NCBI RefSeq assembly: GCF_009674885.1
Contig: NZ_WKKA01000009.1
Span: 42,281 to 106,280 of the forward strand
Reading direction: 5' to 3'
Source: Paracoccus sp. S-4012
GTDB lineage: Bacteria > Pseudomonadota > Alphaproteobacteria > Rhodobacterales > Rhodobacteraceae
Length of the DNA: 64,000 bases
Shown: positions 1-10,794 of the stretch, piece after piece
Layout: every line of letters starts with the position of its first letter
Numbering within the stretch: the stretch's first letter is position 1
The notes under the pieces: generated by a model
Databases searched by the model: none
Seen by the model: only the letters and a program-made list of their open reading frames with translations
Told to the model about the DNA's origin: nothing
Made by a program: the position numbers and the translations under genes

Positions 1-1
1 C

Positions 2-292
2 GCGATCACGCGCCTGAACCGCGAGCGCGGCTACACCTTCTGCGTGATCGAGCACGACATGGACTTCATCGGCCGCCTCTGTGATCCGGTCGTGGTCATG
101 GCCGAGGGCCGGGTGCTGGCCGAGGGTTCGGCCGACCAGATCATGCAGAACGAGGCGGTGATCGAGGCCTATCTGGGCCGGGGGCTGAAGAACAAGGTCA
201 AGGCCGAGGCGGCCAAGGAGAACGCCTTGGCCGAGAGCCACGGCGCGCAGCCGGGCTTTGGCGACGAAGCGGCGGCGGGGGGACCCCTGTGA
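2..292 (+). CDS. livG: Branched-chain amino acid ABC transporter ATP-binding protein, LivG type (5' end outside window)
   Basis: The frame is open from the left edge, so only the last ~96 residues are present; the Walker motifs lie outside the window. The visible part has the switch histidine in the motif VIEHDMDFI and the usual C-terminal GRVLAEG and YLGRG elements of LivG-type ATPases. An Ala/Glu/Lys-rich tail of about 30 residues follows, longer than in most LivG proteins and of unknown role. The stop overlaps the GTG start of livF by 3 bases, so the two are translationally coupled. It would energise import of branched-chain amino acids or a related amide. The family is clear, but the substrate is not, because the binding protein is not in view. 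Confidence 0.85.
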   Translation, partial: AITRLNRERGYTFCVIEHDMDFIGRLCDPVVVMAEGRVLAEGSADQIMQNEAVIEAYLGRGLKNKVKAEAAKENALAESHGAQPGFGDEAAAGGPL

Positions 293-1005
293 GCGCCCCC
301 TATCTCGCCGCGACCGGCATGACTGGTGGCTACGGCAAGGCCGACATCCTGCATGACTGCACCCTCACGGTGGAGCGCGGCCAGATCGCGGTGATCGTCG
401 GCCCGAACGGCGCCGGCAAGTCCACCGCGATGAAGGCGGTGTTCGGGATGCTGCCGCTGCGCGAGGGGCGCGTGACCCTCGACGGGGAGGACATCGGCGC
501 CCTCTCGCCGCAGGAGCGGGTGCGGCGCGGCATGGGTTTCGTGCCGCAGACCCACAACGTCTTTCCGTCGATGACGGTCGCCGAGAATCTGGAGATGGGG
601 GCCTTCATCCGCGACGACGATGACGGCATCGCCCGGACGATGGATCAGGTCCTGACCCTGTTCCCGGTCCTCGCCGACAAGCGCCGCCAGCCGGCGGGCG
701 AGCTTTCCGGCGGGCAGCGCCAGCAGGTCGCGGTCGGTCGCGCGCTGATGACCAAGCCGCAATTGCTGATGCTGGACGAGCCGACCGCAGGCGTCTCGCC
801 GATCGTCATGGACGAGCTTTTCGACCGCATCATCGAGATCGCTCGCAGCGGCATCTCGATCCTGATGGTCGAGCAGAACGCGCGGCAGGCCCTCGAGATC
901 GCCGATATCGGCTATGTCCTCGTGCAGGGCGCCAACCGCTACACCGGCACCGGGGCCGAGCTTCTGGCCGATTCCGAGGTGCGGCGCACCTTCCTGGGGG
1001 GCTGA
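289..1005 (+). CDS. livF: Branched-chain amino acid ABC transporter ATP-binding protein LivF
   Basis: This is a complete 238-residue ATPase, the usual LivF length. It has Walker A (GPNGAGKS), the Q-loop (VPQTHN), the signature LSGGQRQQ and Walker B with LMLDEPTAG. LivF proteins have VEQN where LivG has EHD, and VEQN is present here. The start is GTG and overlaps the livG stop (GTGA). It works at the cytoplasmic face of the membrane with the LivG ATPase and the LivH/LivM permeases encoded on either side in the same direction. The substrate cannot be read from the ATPase. Confidence 0.93.
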   Translation: MSAPYLAATGMTGGYGKADILHDCTLTVERGQIAVIVGPNGAGKSTAMKAVFGMLPLREGRVTLDGEDIGALSPQERVRRGMGFVPQTHNVFPSMTVAENLEMGAFIRDDDDGIARTMDQVLTLFPVLADKRRQPAGELSGGQRQQVAVGRALMTKPQLLMLDEPTAGVSPIVMDELFDRIIEIARSGISILMVEQNARQALEIADIGYVLVQGANRYTGTGAELLADSEVRRTFLGG

Positions 1006-1036
1006 CGGTGCCCCCTGCCCCGCTGAAAGGCCCCGC

Positions 1037-2038
1037 ATGGACCTGCTGAACGCCCTCGTCGCGGTGCTGAACTTCGTCGTAATCCCGGCCACCGCCTATG
1101 GCGCGCAGCTGGCGCTCGGCGCGCTCGGGGTGACGCTGATCTACGGCATCCTGCGCTTCTCCAACTTCGCGCATGGCGACACCATGGCCTTCGGCACGGC
1201 CATGGTGATCCTGCTGACCTGGGGGCTGCAGGGCCTCGGGATCGCGCTGACGCCGCTGCCGACCGCGCTGCTGGCGCTGCCGGTGGCAATCGCCCTGACG
1301 GCGCTGCTGATGCTGGGGACCGACCGCGTGGTCTACCGCTTTTACCGCCGCAAGCGCGCCGCGCCGATCATCTTCGTGATGGCCTCGGTCGGCGTCATGT
1401 TCATCATGAACGGCCTCACCCGCCTCGTGATCGGCGTGGACGAGATCCGCTTCGACGACGGCGCCCGCTTCATCATCGGCGTGGCCGATTTCCGTCGCTG
1501 GACCGGCCTCGAGGAGGGGCTGGCCCTGCGTGGCACGCAGGTCATCACCGTGGCGGCCGCGGCGCTCACGGTGGCCTGGCTGTTCTGGTTCCTGAACCGC
1601 ACCCGCTCGGGCAAGGCGATGCGGGCCTATTCCGACAACGAGGATCTGGCGCTCCTCTCCGGCATCGACCCCGAGCGCGTGGTGCGCCAGACCTGGATCA
1701 TCGCCGCCGCGCTCGCGACGCTTGCGGGCACCCTCTACGGCCTCGACAAGTCATTCCGCGCCTTCACTTATTTCCAGATCCTGCTGCCGATCTTCGCCGC
1801 CGCCATCGTGGGCGGCCTCGGCAACCCCCTGGGCGCCATCGCCGGGGGCTTCATCGTCGCCTTCTCCGAGGTCGCCGTCACCTATCCCTGGCGCAAGATC
1901 GCCGCCTATCTCGGCTGGGAGTCGGACGGGCTGATGCAGCTGCTCTCGACCGAATACAAGTTCGCCGTCAGCTTCGTGATCCTGATCGTGGTGCTGCTGT
2001 TCCGCCCGACCGGGCTGTTCCGCGGCAAGAGCGTCTGA
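1037..2038 (+). CDS. livH: Branched-chain amino acid ABC transporter permease LivH
   Basis: A 333-residue integral membrane permease of the LivH family. The N-terminus carries the family hallmark LIYGILRFSNFAHGD, and the C-terminal half has AAIVGGLGNPLGAIAGG followed by a last membrane segment ending in LLFRPTGLF. I placed the start at the ATG giving MDLLNALVAV; an upstream extension in the same frame would overlap livF by about 90 bases and is not LivH-like. It lies 31 bases after livF and 12 bases before livM, as part of one operon. It forms half of the transmembrane channel with LivM. Confidence 0.92.
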   Translation: MDLLNALVAVLNFVVIPATAYGAQLALGALGVTLIYGILRFSNFAHGDTMAFGTAMVILLTWGLQGLGIALTPLPTALLALPVAIALTALLMLGTDRVVYRFYRRKRAAPIIFVMASVGVMFIMNGLTRLVIGVDEIRFDDGARFIIGVADFRRWTGLEEGLALRGTQVITVAAAALTVAWLFWFLNRTRSGKAMRAYSDNEDLALLSGIDPERVVRQTWIIAAALATLAGTLYGLDKSFRAFTYFQILLPIFAAAIVGGLGNPLGAIAGGFIVAFSEVAVTYPWRKIAAYLGWESDGLMQLLSTEYKFAVSFVILIVVLLFRPTGLFRGKSV

Positions 2039-2050
2039 GGGAGGCCGCCC

Positions 2051-3391
2051 ATGTCCACCGCCACCCGCCAGGCCGAGCGCGCGAGCCCGTGGCGCGCGCC
2101 GCTCCTCTTCGCCGCGGTCGCCGTCCTCGTGATCCTCGAGGGCACCACGCGCAACGCGCTGTTCTCCGGCTCGTGGAACACGGCGCTCGGCATCCTGAAC
2201 CTCGGGCTGATCTCGGCCGTGACCGCGCTCGGGGTCAACATGATGTGGGGCTATGCCGGTCTCTTCAACGCCGGCATCGTGGGCTTCATGGCGCTCGGCG
2301 CGCTTGCGCCGGTGCTGATCTCGACCGCGCCGGTGCCGGGGGCGTGGGATGCGGGCGGGACGCGGCTCCTTTTCGCGCTCGCGCTCGGGCTGGGGACGCT
2401 CGCGCTTGCCGCCTGGGTCTGGCCGCGCACGGGGGCATGGCGGGGCGTGGCCGTGGGCGCGATCCTGATCGCCGGCTTCGTCCTCTTCCGCTGGGCCTTC
2501 GACCCGGCAGTGACGGCGATCGAGGCCAACAACGCCGCGAGCTACGGCAACATCGGCGGCCTCGGCTGGCCGGTGCTGCTCAGCTGGCCGGTGGGCGCCG
2601 CCCTCGCCGCCGCCGCCGCCTGGGCGGTCGGCAAGGTCGCCCTCGGCCTGCGCTCGGACTACCTCGCCATTGCCACCCTCGGCATCGGCGAGATCATCGT
2701 TGCCGTCGTGAAGAACGAGGACTGGATCGCACGGGGCGTGAAGAACATGTCGGGCATCCCGCGCCCGGTGCCCTACGAACTCGACCTCCAGAACCACCCG
2801 GAATTCCCGGAACTCGCCAATCGCCTCGGCATGAGCGTGGCCGAGGCGTCGGGGGTCTGGGTGAAGATCGGCTATGCGAGCCTCTTCACGGCGGTTCTTC
2901 TGGCGGTGATCCTGCTGGCGCAGCTGGCGCTGAACTCGCCCTGGGGCCGCATGATGCGCGCCATCCGCGACAACGAGGTCGCGGCGGGCGCCATGGGCAA
3001 GAACGTGACCGCGCGGCACCTGCAGGTCTTCGTGATCGGCTGCGCGGTCGTCGGCCTCTCGGGGGCGATGCTGGTGACCTATGACGGCATCCTGAACCCG
3101 ACCGCCTTCGCGCCGCTGCGCTATACGTTCCTGATCTGGGTGATGGTGATCGTCGGCGGCTCGGGCAACAACTGGGGCGCGGTGCTGGGGGCGCTGCTGA
3201 TCTGGTTCCTGTGGATCAAGGTCGAGGTGTGGGGCCCGGCGCTGATGGGCGTACTGACGGCGCCGCTGCCTCCGGGAGACCTGCGCAACCACCTGCTGGG
3301 GTCAGCGCCGCATATGCGGTTCATCGTGATGGGGCTGATCCTGCTGCTGGTCCTGCGATTCGCGCCGCGGGGGTTGGTGCCGGAGCGGTGA
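2051..3391 (+). CDS. livM: Branched-chain amino acid ABC transporter permease LivM
   Basis: A 446-residue, very hydrophobic permease of the LivM family. It shows GVNMMWGYAGLFNAG near residue 60, the central LRSDYLAIATLGIGEI motif, RAIRDNEVAA, and VGGSGNNWGAVLGA before the last helices. A GGGAGG sequence a few bases before the ATG is a good ribosome site. It is the last gene of the livGFHM operon seen here. Its length is at the upper end for LivM because of an extended loop with two extra helices around residues 100-150. Partner of LivH in the inner membrane. Confidence 0.92.
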   Translation: MSTATRQAERASPWRAPLLFAAVAVLVILEGTTRNALFSGSWNTALGILNLGLISAVTALGVNMMWGYAGLFNAGIVGFMALGALAPVLISTAPVPGAWDAGGTRLLFALALGLGTLALAAWVWPRTGAWRGVAVGAILIAGFVLFRWAFDPAVTAIEANNAASYGNIGGLGWPVLLSWPVGAALAAAAAWAVGKVALGLRSDYLAIATLGIGEIIVAVVKNEDWIARGVKNMSGIPRPVPYELDLQNHPEFPELANRLGMSVAEASGVWVKIGYASLFTAVLLAVILLAQLALNSPWGRMMRAIRDNEVAAGAMGKNVTARHLQVFVIGCAVVGLSGAMLVTYDGILNPTAFAPLRYTFLIWVMVIVGGSGNNWGAVLGALLIWFLWIKVEVWGPALMGVLTAPLPPGDLRNHLLGSAPHMRFIVMGLILLLVLRFAPRGLVPER

Positions 3392-3478
3392 GGCGGTGCG
3401 GAGCAACGCGGCTTTCGAGCGCGTGACGGGAGGGCGGCATGCGTGCATGATCGTCCCATCCCGCACCGGAGGACCGTC

Positions 3479-3880
3479 ATGGATTCCCCCTGCCTCTTTC
3501 CCACCTTTCGTTACCGCGACCCCGAGGCCGCCATCCGCTGGCTGACCGGCACCCTCGGCTTCACCGAGCACGAGGTGCACCGCCACGAGGGCGCAATCGT
3601 CCATGCCGAACTGGCTCTCGGCACCTCGATCCTGATGCTGGGACAGGCGCGGGATGACGATTACGGTCGCATGGTCGGCGATCGGGGGGGGGGGCGCACG
3701 GACGCCCTCTATGTCGCCGTGCCCGACCCGGATGCGCTCTTCGCGCGGGTGAGCGCCTCGGGCGCCAAGATCGTGCAGGAACTCCACGACACCAGCTACG
3801 GCAGCCGCGAATTCGCGTGCCGCGACCCCGAGGGTAACCTCTGGAGCTTCGGCAGCTACTGGCCTAGGGTCCGCGCCTGA
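3479..3880 (+). CDS. VOC (glyoxalase/bleomycin-resistance) superfamily protein containing a G11 tract
   Basis: A 133-residue single-domain VOC-fold protein. It starts with PTFRYRDPEAAIRWL, the standard opening strand and helix of the family, and ends with FACRDPEGNLWSFGSY, the usual closing strand. I took the ATG preceded by GGAGG rather than an in-frame start 36 bases upstream. The run of 11 G at 3684-3694 encodes three glycines in the middle of the protein; slippage there would shift the frame. VOC proteins bind metals or small electrophiles, and nothing here fixes the substrate. It is a separate unit after livM and converges on the lipoprotein gene downstream. Confidence 0.8.
   Translation: MDSPCLFPTFRYRDPEAAIRWLTGTLGFTEHEVHRHEGAIVHAELALGTSILMLGQARDDDYGRMVGDRGGGRTDALYVAVPDPDALFARVSASGAKIVQELHDTSYGSREFACRDPEGNLWSFGSYWPRVRA
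3684..3694. repeat. Homopolymer of 11 G inside a coding region
   Basis: Eleven consecutive G lie within the VOC-family gene, read as CGG GGG GGG GGG in frame. Tracts of this length are prone to slipped-strand mutation and also to sequencing error. The frame is open with exactly 11 G. Confidence 0.9.
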
Positions 3881-3884
3881 CGCC

Positions 3885-4430
3885 TCAGCAGCGCGCGGCC
3901 GTCACCACCGACCACCACACCCGACCGTCCGGCCCCTGCCGCGCCCCGATCCCTGCATTCTCGAACGCCTGGCTGCCGATGTTGTCCCAGTTCGGCGCCT
4001 CGCCCCGCCACTGTGCCGTCAGCGCGGCCGGGCTCGCGCCCGAGGCAGCGACGGTCTGCGCCGCGCGGCAGGGGCCGTAATCCACCGCCCGCACCCGGTC
4101 GAGGACCGAGTTCCCGTTCGAGCCGACGACGCTGAGCCGCCCGGTCCGCTGCATGTCGCAGGCATGGGCCTGCGCCGCCGTCGCAAGGCGCGGGTCCTCC
4201 GTCACCGGCGTGCGCCCGGCCGCGATCCGATGCGCGTTGATCGCATCCAGCATGCTCGCCGCAACCGCCGGATCGGCCGGGGCACAGGTCGTGGCCAGCG
4301 TCTCCACCGAGGGGTCGGGCAGCGGCCTCATGTCGAGGCCGGGGGCCGCCGTGTCCTTGATGAATGCGCCGGGGGCGCAGGCGGCGAGGGACGCGGTCAT
4401 GAGGAGCGCGGCGGCGATGCGGGCGGACAT
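3885..4430 (-). CDS. CAP/SCP-domain (cysteine-rich secretory protein family) lipoprotein
   Basis: A 181-residue exported protein. The N-terminus MSARIAAALLMTASLAACAP is a lipoprotein signal with the lipobox LAAC, so mature protein would be anchored by Cys18. The rest is a CAP domain: INAHRIAAGRTPVTEDPRLATAAQAHACDM matches the opening helix, and NWDNIGSQAFENAGIG the later motif. I chose the start that gives a clean signal peptide, not a longer frame that overlaps guaA. CAP proteins occur widely outside the cytoplasm of bacteria, and their role is mostly unknown. It is divergent from guaA, with about 157 bases between the starts. Confidence 0.85.
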   Translation of the reverse strand: MSARIAAALLMTASLAACAPGAFIKDTAAPGLDMRPLPDPSVETLATTCAPADPAVAASMLDAINAHRIAAGRTPVTEDPRLATAAQAHACDMQRTGRLSVVGSNGNSVLDRVRAVDYGPCRAAQTVAASGASPAALTAQWRGEAPNWDNIGSQAFENAGIGARQGPDGRVWWSVVTAARC

Positions 4431-4587
4431 GGAGGTTCCCTTCGGCAAGTCGCTGATGGTGCGGGCTTTTGCGGACTGTCCGGCCATCTTCCCGGCGAAC
4501 GCGCAGTGCTTGCGCGGGGTTCCGCCGGCTCCCCCCTGCCCCACGCCGCCGCTTGCCCGCCGCCCGCCGCCGCCGTAAAGGCCAAGC

Positions 4588-6165
<1,578 letters not shown>

Positions 6166-6207
6166 GGGCGCACTCCCGCACCTGAGGGGCCGCGGTCACG
6201 CTCGGCG

Positions 6208-6366
6208 ATGCGCCGGGTCAGCAAGTCGGAATTGGGCTCCGGGAGTGTGACGCTGCCGCTCCCGGACATCGCGGCGCGCACCGGCTTCGCCTCGGCCTCG
6301 ACACTGGCCCGCGCCTTCCGGCGGCATTATGGCGAGGCCTTGGGCGAAAGCCGCCGGGGCAGCTGA
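6208..6366 (+). pseudogene. AraC-family regulator fragment, C-terminal helix-turn-helix only
   Basis: A 52-codon frame reads [21 protein letters not shown] and then [13 protein letters not shown], the recognition helix and tail of AraC/GlxA-type regulators. The first helix-turn-helix and the sensor domain (normally over 250 residues) are missing, because guaA ends only 42 bases upstream. It is therefore a stub left by a deletion, not a working regulator. It ends 19 bases before the oxidase gene, whose regulator it may once have been. Confidence 0.7.
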
Positions 6367-6385
6367 CGGGAGGACCGGGGCCGGG

Positions 6386-7504
6386 ATGGACAGCGTTGAG
6401 TGCATCGTCGCGGGCGCGGGCGTCATCGGCCTCGCGGTGGCCCGGCTGCTGGCCCGGCGCGGCATCGAGACGATCATCGTCGAGGCGGCCGACGCCATCG
6501 GCACGGAAACCAGCTCGCGCAACTCCGAGGTCATCCATGCGGGCCTCTATTATCCGCCGGGCAGCCTGAAGGCGGCGCTCTGCGTCCGCGGCCGCGGCAT
6601 GCTCTATGCCTATGCGGCCGAACGCGGGATACCGCACCGGCGCTGCGGCAAGCTGATCGTGGCGACCCGGCCCGGACAGGAGGCGGTGCTGGGCGAGATC
6701 GCCGCGAGGGCGCGGACCTGCGGGGTGGACGATCTCGTGATGCTGGAGGCCGCAGAGGCGCGCGGGATGGAGCCGTCGCTGACCTGCCATGCGGCGCTGC
6801 TGTCACCCTCCACCGGGATCATCGACAGCCATGCGTTTATGCTGGCGCTGCTCGGCGAGGCCGAGGCCGGTGGCGCGCATCTGAGCCTGCGGACCGAGAT
6901 CGTCTCGGGCCGCATCGAGCGCGGCACCTTCGTCCTGCAAACCCGCGACACCCTGACCGGCGACCGCCACGAGATCGCCGCCCGCCACTTCGTCAACGCG
7001 GCCGGCCTGGGCGCGCATATCCTCGCCGCGGGCCTGGACGGCTTCGCCCGCCGGTTCGTGCCGCCGCTGCATTACGCGCGGGGCAGCTATTTCTCGGTCG
7101 CGGGCAGGCCGGCCTTCTCGCGGCTGATCTATCCGGTGCCCGAGCCGGGGGGCCTCGGGGTGCACCTGACGCTCGACCTCGCCGGAGCGATGCGTTTCGG
7201 TCCCGATGTCGAGTGGATCGGCGCGAAGGACTACAGCATCGACCCCGCCCGCGCGGATCATTTCTATGGCGAGATCCGCAAATACTGGCCCGCGCTGCCC
7301 GACGGCAGCCTGATGCCCGCCTATAGCGGCATCCGGCCGAAGCTTTCGGGTCCGGGGGAGGCGGCTGCGGATTTCGTGATCCAGGGGCCGGAGACCCACG
7401 GGGTCGAGGGTCTCGTCAACCTCTTCGGGATCGAAAGCCCCGGCCTCACGGCATCCCTGGCGATCGCCGAGGAAGTGGTCCTGCGGCTCGCACCCGGCCC
7501 GTGA
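6386..7504 (+). CDS. lhgO: FAD-dependent oxidoreductase, L-2-hydroxyglutarate oxidase (LhgO) family
   Basis: A 372-residue DAO-fold flavoprotein. The FAD-binding motif [17 protein letters not shown] starts at about residue 10. [19 protein letters not shown] is highly characteristic of the LhgO/L2HGDH group, and [16 protein letters not shown] is the usual C-terminal flavin contact. Known members oxidise L-2-hydroxyglutarate to 2-oxoglutarate at the membrane and pass electrons to quinone. I placed the start at [12 protein letters not shown], after GGAGGA. The gene converges on the broken sulfatase, ending 15 bases from it. Some family members act on other 2-hydroxy acids. Confidence 0.85.
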   Translation: MDSVECIVAGAGVIGLAVARLLARRGIETIIVEAADAIGTETSSRNSEVIHAGLYYPPGSLKAALCVRGRGMLYAYAAERGIPHRRCGKLIVATRPGQEAVLGEIAARARTCGVDDLVMLEAAEARGMEPSLTCHAALLSPSTGIIDSHAFMLALLGEAEAGGAHLSLRTEIVSGRIERGTFVLQTRDTLTGDRHEIAARHFVNAAGLGAHILAAGLDGFARRFVPPLHYARGSYFSVAGRPAFSRLIYPVPEPGGLGVHLTLDLAGAMRFGPDVEWIGAKDYSIDPARADHFYGEIRKYWPALPDGSLMPAYSGIRPKLSGPGEAAADFVIQGPETHGVEGLVNLFGIESPGLTASLAIAEEVVLRLAPGP

Positions 7505-7519
7505 CGGGCGCCGCCGCCG

Positions 7520-8500
7520 TCAGCCCTGCCGCACCTCGCGCGTGCCGAACATGTCGAGGTCGAACGGGCGGCGGTCCTCGCCGATCTCGCGTTCCACCAG
7601 GGCGTGGAGCTTGGCCCCCATCCGCGCGATCAGCGCCAAGTCGTGGTCCGGGTGATCGGGATGGGCGAGGTTTTGCAGCTCGCCCGGATCGCGCTCGAGA
7701 TCGTAGAGGCCGAGATCGCTCGTGGCGAGAAGCTCCTCCAGGGTCGCCGGGTTGGCGTAGTCCTCGGGGCTGAACCAGCGGACCAGCTTGTGACGGCCAT
7801 CGACCACGGCGCGGAAAAAGGTCCGCTTCGAATAGTCGGGCGCGCCGAAACGCTCGCCCGCTTCGCGCAGCTGCTCGCCCCGGTTCTGCTGCTCGTTCGA
7901 GGGCGAGCTTCCCATCGAGGTCAGCGACTTCAGCGCGCCCGAGAGCGACCAGTCGTTGTCGAGCGCGTGCAGCCCGTCCCAGCAGATCAGCGCGCCGTCG
8001 CCCGGCTGCTCGGAACTGCCGCGCGGTCCGTGACGGTCGGCGCCGTCGATGACGCCCTTGAGGCTGCGGCCCTTGAGATGCGGATAGCGCGCGCCGATCT
8101 CCGCGTCGCTGAGGCCCGCATAGGCGAGCAGCGTCGGCGCGAGGTCCAGATGCGATCCGACCGCCCCAGTCCGCGCGCCGAGGCGGCCCTCGGGCGCGCA
8201 GACGGTGAGATTGACCACCGTCGCTTCCTCGAAGGCGATCCCCGCCTTCTGGGTCATGCGGTGGGCGCCGTTCATCTCGCCGTGGTCGCCGGTCAGGATG
8301 ACGACCGTGTCGGGCCAGAGATCCAGCCGGTCCACCGCCTCGACGATCCGCCCGAACTCGCGGTCGGCAAGGCGCATGCAGTTGACCAGATAGTTGCGGT
8401 GCCGGAGCCACAGGTCGGGACGGTCGTCGGGGATCCGGCCGAAATGCAGGTCCACGTAATCCTTGTAGGCGCGCACGCCCGGCCGCTGGGTGGCTGCCCG
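7520..8500 (-). pseudogene. Sulfatase, C-terminal part only (N-terminal catalytic region deleted)
   Basis: The frame encodes the second half of a choline-sulfatase/arylsulfatase-like enzyme. YVDLHFGRIPDD is followed by the metal-site motif VVILTGDHGEMNG, SHLDLAPTLLAYAG, and a normal C-terminus. The N-terminal part with the Cys/Ser-x-Pro-x-Arg signature that becomes formylglycine is absent. Upstream the frame becomes nonsense at about 8500, where it meets a fragment of the formylglycine-generating enzyme in another frame. The joint is a deletion that removed the start of the sulfatase and the end of its activator, so the remaining protein cannot be active. Confidence 0.8.
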
Positions 8501-8894
8501 CGCCCTCGGGCCGGTGCCAGCAGGCGCCGGGAACATAGGACCACCAGCGACCCGGATCATCCAGCGGCACCGGCCCCGCTGTCGGTTGGAACACCAGCGA
8601 GCCGGGCACGAGCAGCGCGGGGTCCACTTCTGGGTAGGCGGACGGATCGGGCGGTCGTTCGGCCACGGTGACATGGCCCACTGCCGCAACGAAGCGGGAG
8701 AACTTGGCATTGGTTACCGGGTGCCGGTCGATCCTGAACGCCTGCACCTCCACGCGACGGACCGGCCGCTCCTCGGGGTAGAAATCGTCCGAACCCATCA
8801 GAAAGCTGCCGCCGGGAAGAAGCGCGTCACCTCCCCGGAGCGGTTCGGCCGATCCCACCGCCGCTTCCCCGACTGCGCCGGCCCGGTCGGCCAT
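8501..8894 (-). pseudogene. Formylglycine-generating enzyme (sulfatase-modifying factor), N-terminal part only
   Basis: About 130 residues match the start of the FGE-sulfatase family: PGGSFLMGSDDFYPEERPV, then the family motif VTNAKFSRFV, then WWSYVPGACWHRPEG. The last motif normally precedes HPV and the catalytic cysteines, all of which are missing here. FGE oxidises the active-site Cys of sulfatases to formylglycine, so this gene was the partner of the sulfatase that follows on the same strand. The frame continues into the sulfatase region but out of register, so no fusion protein is made. Confidence 0.8.
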
Positions 8895-9000
8895 CCACTA
8901 CCTCACACGCGCCTGTGCAGTGGCAACTTGGTGTCGTGCGGCGGGTTCCCTGCCCCGGCTGGCGCCCGGCAAGGCCGACGCGACCCCTTCTTCGCCTCGA

Positions 9001-9215
9001 TCTGGCGATCCGGAAGATCGTCTACACCAATGCCGTGGAGAGCCTGAACCTGCTCATTGGCAAGTTAATATGATCCGGGGAGCGTTCCCCGCCGACAATG
9101 CCGCGACCAAGCTGATCTATCTGGCGATCCCGAGCTTCGATAGAGATGGCCGCAACTTGCGGAACGGTTTTCGGGCTGCACCCCGGTTCACCATGATGTT
9201 CGGCGAGCGACGCTC
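9001..9215 (+). mobile_element. IS256-family transposase remnant (C-terminal scrap)
   Basis: Reading [20 protein letters not shown], then a stop, then ADNAATKLIYLAIPSF and RFTMMFGERR, this stretch matches the C-terminal end of IS256-type transposases, including the catalytic glutamate in NAVESLN. It resembles the same part of the intact copy at 57608-58858 but is not a recent copy of it. A stop codon and frameshifts make it inactive. It lies between the broken FGE gene and the broken second Liv system, so it may mark the event that damaged both. Confidence 0.75.
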
Positions 9216-9328
9216 GACAGGCGCGTCCTGCCCCACCGGGACAGACCGCTCGGAGCGTTCAATTTGGTAGGGAACGAACGTCTTGCAGAAGAGCGCTCAC
9301 CTACCGCTGTAGCCGAGGCGCGCCATCC

Positions 9329-9480
9329 AACAGGGGTCGACCGACCGCGCGCTCGGCGCGGCCGACCGCACCTATGTCCTCAACGCCGGCCGCGTGCGCC
9401 TTCACGGCCCCTCGGCCGAGTTGCGCCGCCATCCGTCCTTCGAGGCGGCGTATTTCGGCGTCGAGGGCTCCGTCGCATGA
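9329..9480 (+). pseudogene. LivF-type ATPase, C-terminal fragment
   Basis: About 50 codons ending in TGA read ALGAADRTYVLNAGRVRLHG, then a PSAELRRHPSFEAAYFGVEG tail. This is the end of a LivF ATPase (ADRGYVLxxGRV, then the AYLG-like tail). Walker A, the signature and Walker B are missing. The stop overlaps the start of the damaged livH (ATGA), so this was the upstream gene of a second Liv operon. Confidence 0.72.
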
Positions 9481-10466
9481 CCGCGCTGATCCAGATCATC
9501 GTGGACAGCCTCAGCCTCGGCGGCCTCTACGCGCTGACGGCGCTCGGCATCGGCATCGTCTTCAGCGTCATGCGGCTGGCGAATTTTGCCCATGCCGAAC
9601 TGATTACCTGCGCCGCCCACGCCCTCTTCGCGCTCTCCGGCCACTCGCTGGTGATCTTGGCCGCCGCCGCCGTCCTCCTGGCGATGGCCCTTGCGGTGCT
9701 GACGGAGCGGCTGGCCTTTTGCCCCCTGCGCCGGGCCGATCCGGCGACGATGCTGATCGCCTCGTTCACGGTCAGCATGCTGATCCAGAAGGCGCTCGTC
9801 TTCACCCTCGGCTCTCGCGTGAAGCCGGTCGACCCGCTGCCGATGCTGAGCCAGCGGTCACCATCCTCGGCGCGCAGGTGAGCCTGCTCAAGATCGTGAC
9901 GATCCTCGTCTGCGCCGCGCTCCTGGGCGGGCTGACGCTGTTTCTCAAGCGCACCTCGCTCGGGTTGCACATGCGCGCGGCGGCCGAGGACTTCACCATG
10001 TCGCGCCTCGTGGGCGTGCGCGCGAACACCGTGATCGTGCTGGCCTTCGTGCTGAGCGGCGCGCTGGCCGCGATCGTGGCGCTGCTCTTCACCGCGCAGA
10101 TGGGCTTCGTGCAGCCGCGGCTCGGCCTGCCGCTGGTGCTGCTGGCCTTCGTCGCGGCGGTCATCGGCGGCCTCGGCAGCCTGCCCGGCGCGGTGCTGGG
10201 CGGGTTCCTCGTCGGCGTCACCCTGACGCTGCTGCAGTCGCTGCTGCCGGCCGACCTGCGCCCGTTCCGCGAGGCTCGCGGTGCTGGGCGCGGTCACCGT
10301 CTCGGCGCTGACCGAAGGATTGCGCCAGGCCGAGGTTGGGCAGGTGGTGCCCGTTGGGCTCGGCGATGTGGTGCTCCCGGTACTGATGCTCGCCATCTTG
10401 ATCTAGCGTCCGCAGGGGCTAACCGGCGGGCGCGAGATCACCGACCTCATCCGCCGCCGGCGCTGA
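9477..10466 (+). pseudogene. LivH-type permease with frameshifts
   Basis: The first ~125 codons read a LivH permease (GGLYALTALGIGIVFSVMRL, then ANFAHAEL). The frame then breaks near 9853 and resumes in another phase with VSLLKIVTILVCAALLGG, RTSLGLHMRAAAEDFTMSRL and VIGGLGSLPGAVLGGFLVG. A second break lies near 10275, and an amber codon precedes RPQGLTGGRE. It is diverged from the intact livH at 1037-2038, so it came from a different Liv system and not from local duplication. No functional permease can be made. Confidence 0.8.
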
Positions 10467-10476
10467 CAAGGGACCA

Positions 10477-10794
10477 ATGATGCGCTTCGCCGCCATGTTC
10501 TTCGACGACCTCACCCCGACCCAGCTCGAACCCGAGCTCACGCGCGAGCATTTCGACTATCTCGCCCGCCACCGCGACCGCATTACCCTCGCCGGCGGCC
10601 TGCGCCCGCCGGAGGGGGGCCGCTTCTGCGGCACGCTCTGGGTGATCGAGGCCGAGACGCCCGAGGACGCCCGCCGGCTGATGGACGAGGACCCCTATTG
10701 CTTCGCCGGCCTGCGCCCCGACCGCCGCCTCTATTTCTGGAACGCCGCGCCGGTTCCAGCGCCAAAACCCGCTGAACAAGGACAAGAGACATGA
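10477..10794 (+). CDS. YciI-like (YCII-domain) protein
   Basis: A 105-residue protein that starts FAAMFFDDLTPTQLEPEL and has the YCII-domain core FDYLARHRDRITLAGGLRPP and LWVIEAETPEDARRLMDEDP, ending in a Pro/Ala tail. Family members are small ferredoxin-fold proteins, some acting as accessory or dehalogenase-like enzymes in catabolic clusters. The stop overlaps the start of the cupin gene (ATGA), so the two are coupled. The frame is intact although the genes on both sides are ruined. Confidence 0.78.
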   Translation: MMRFAAMFFDDLTPTQLEPELTREHFDYLARHRDRITLAGGLRPPEGGRFCGTLWVIEAETPEDARRLMDEDPYCFAGLRPDRRLYFWNAAPVPAPKPAEQGQET

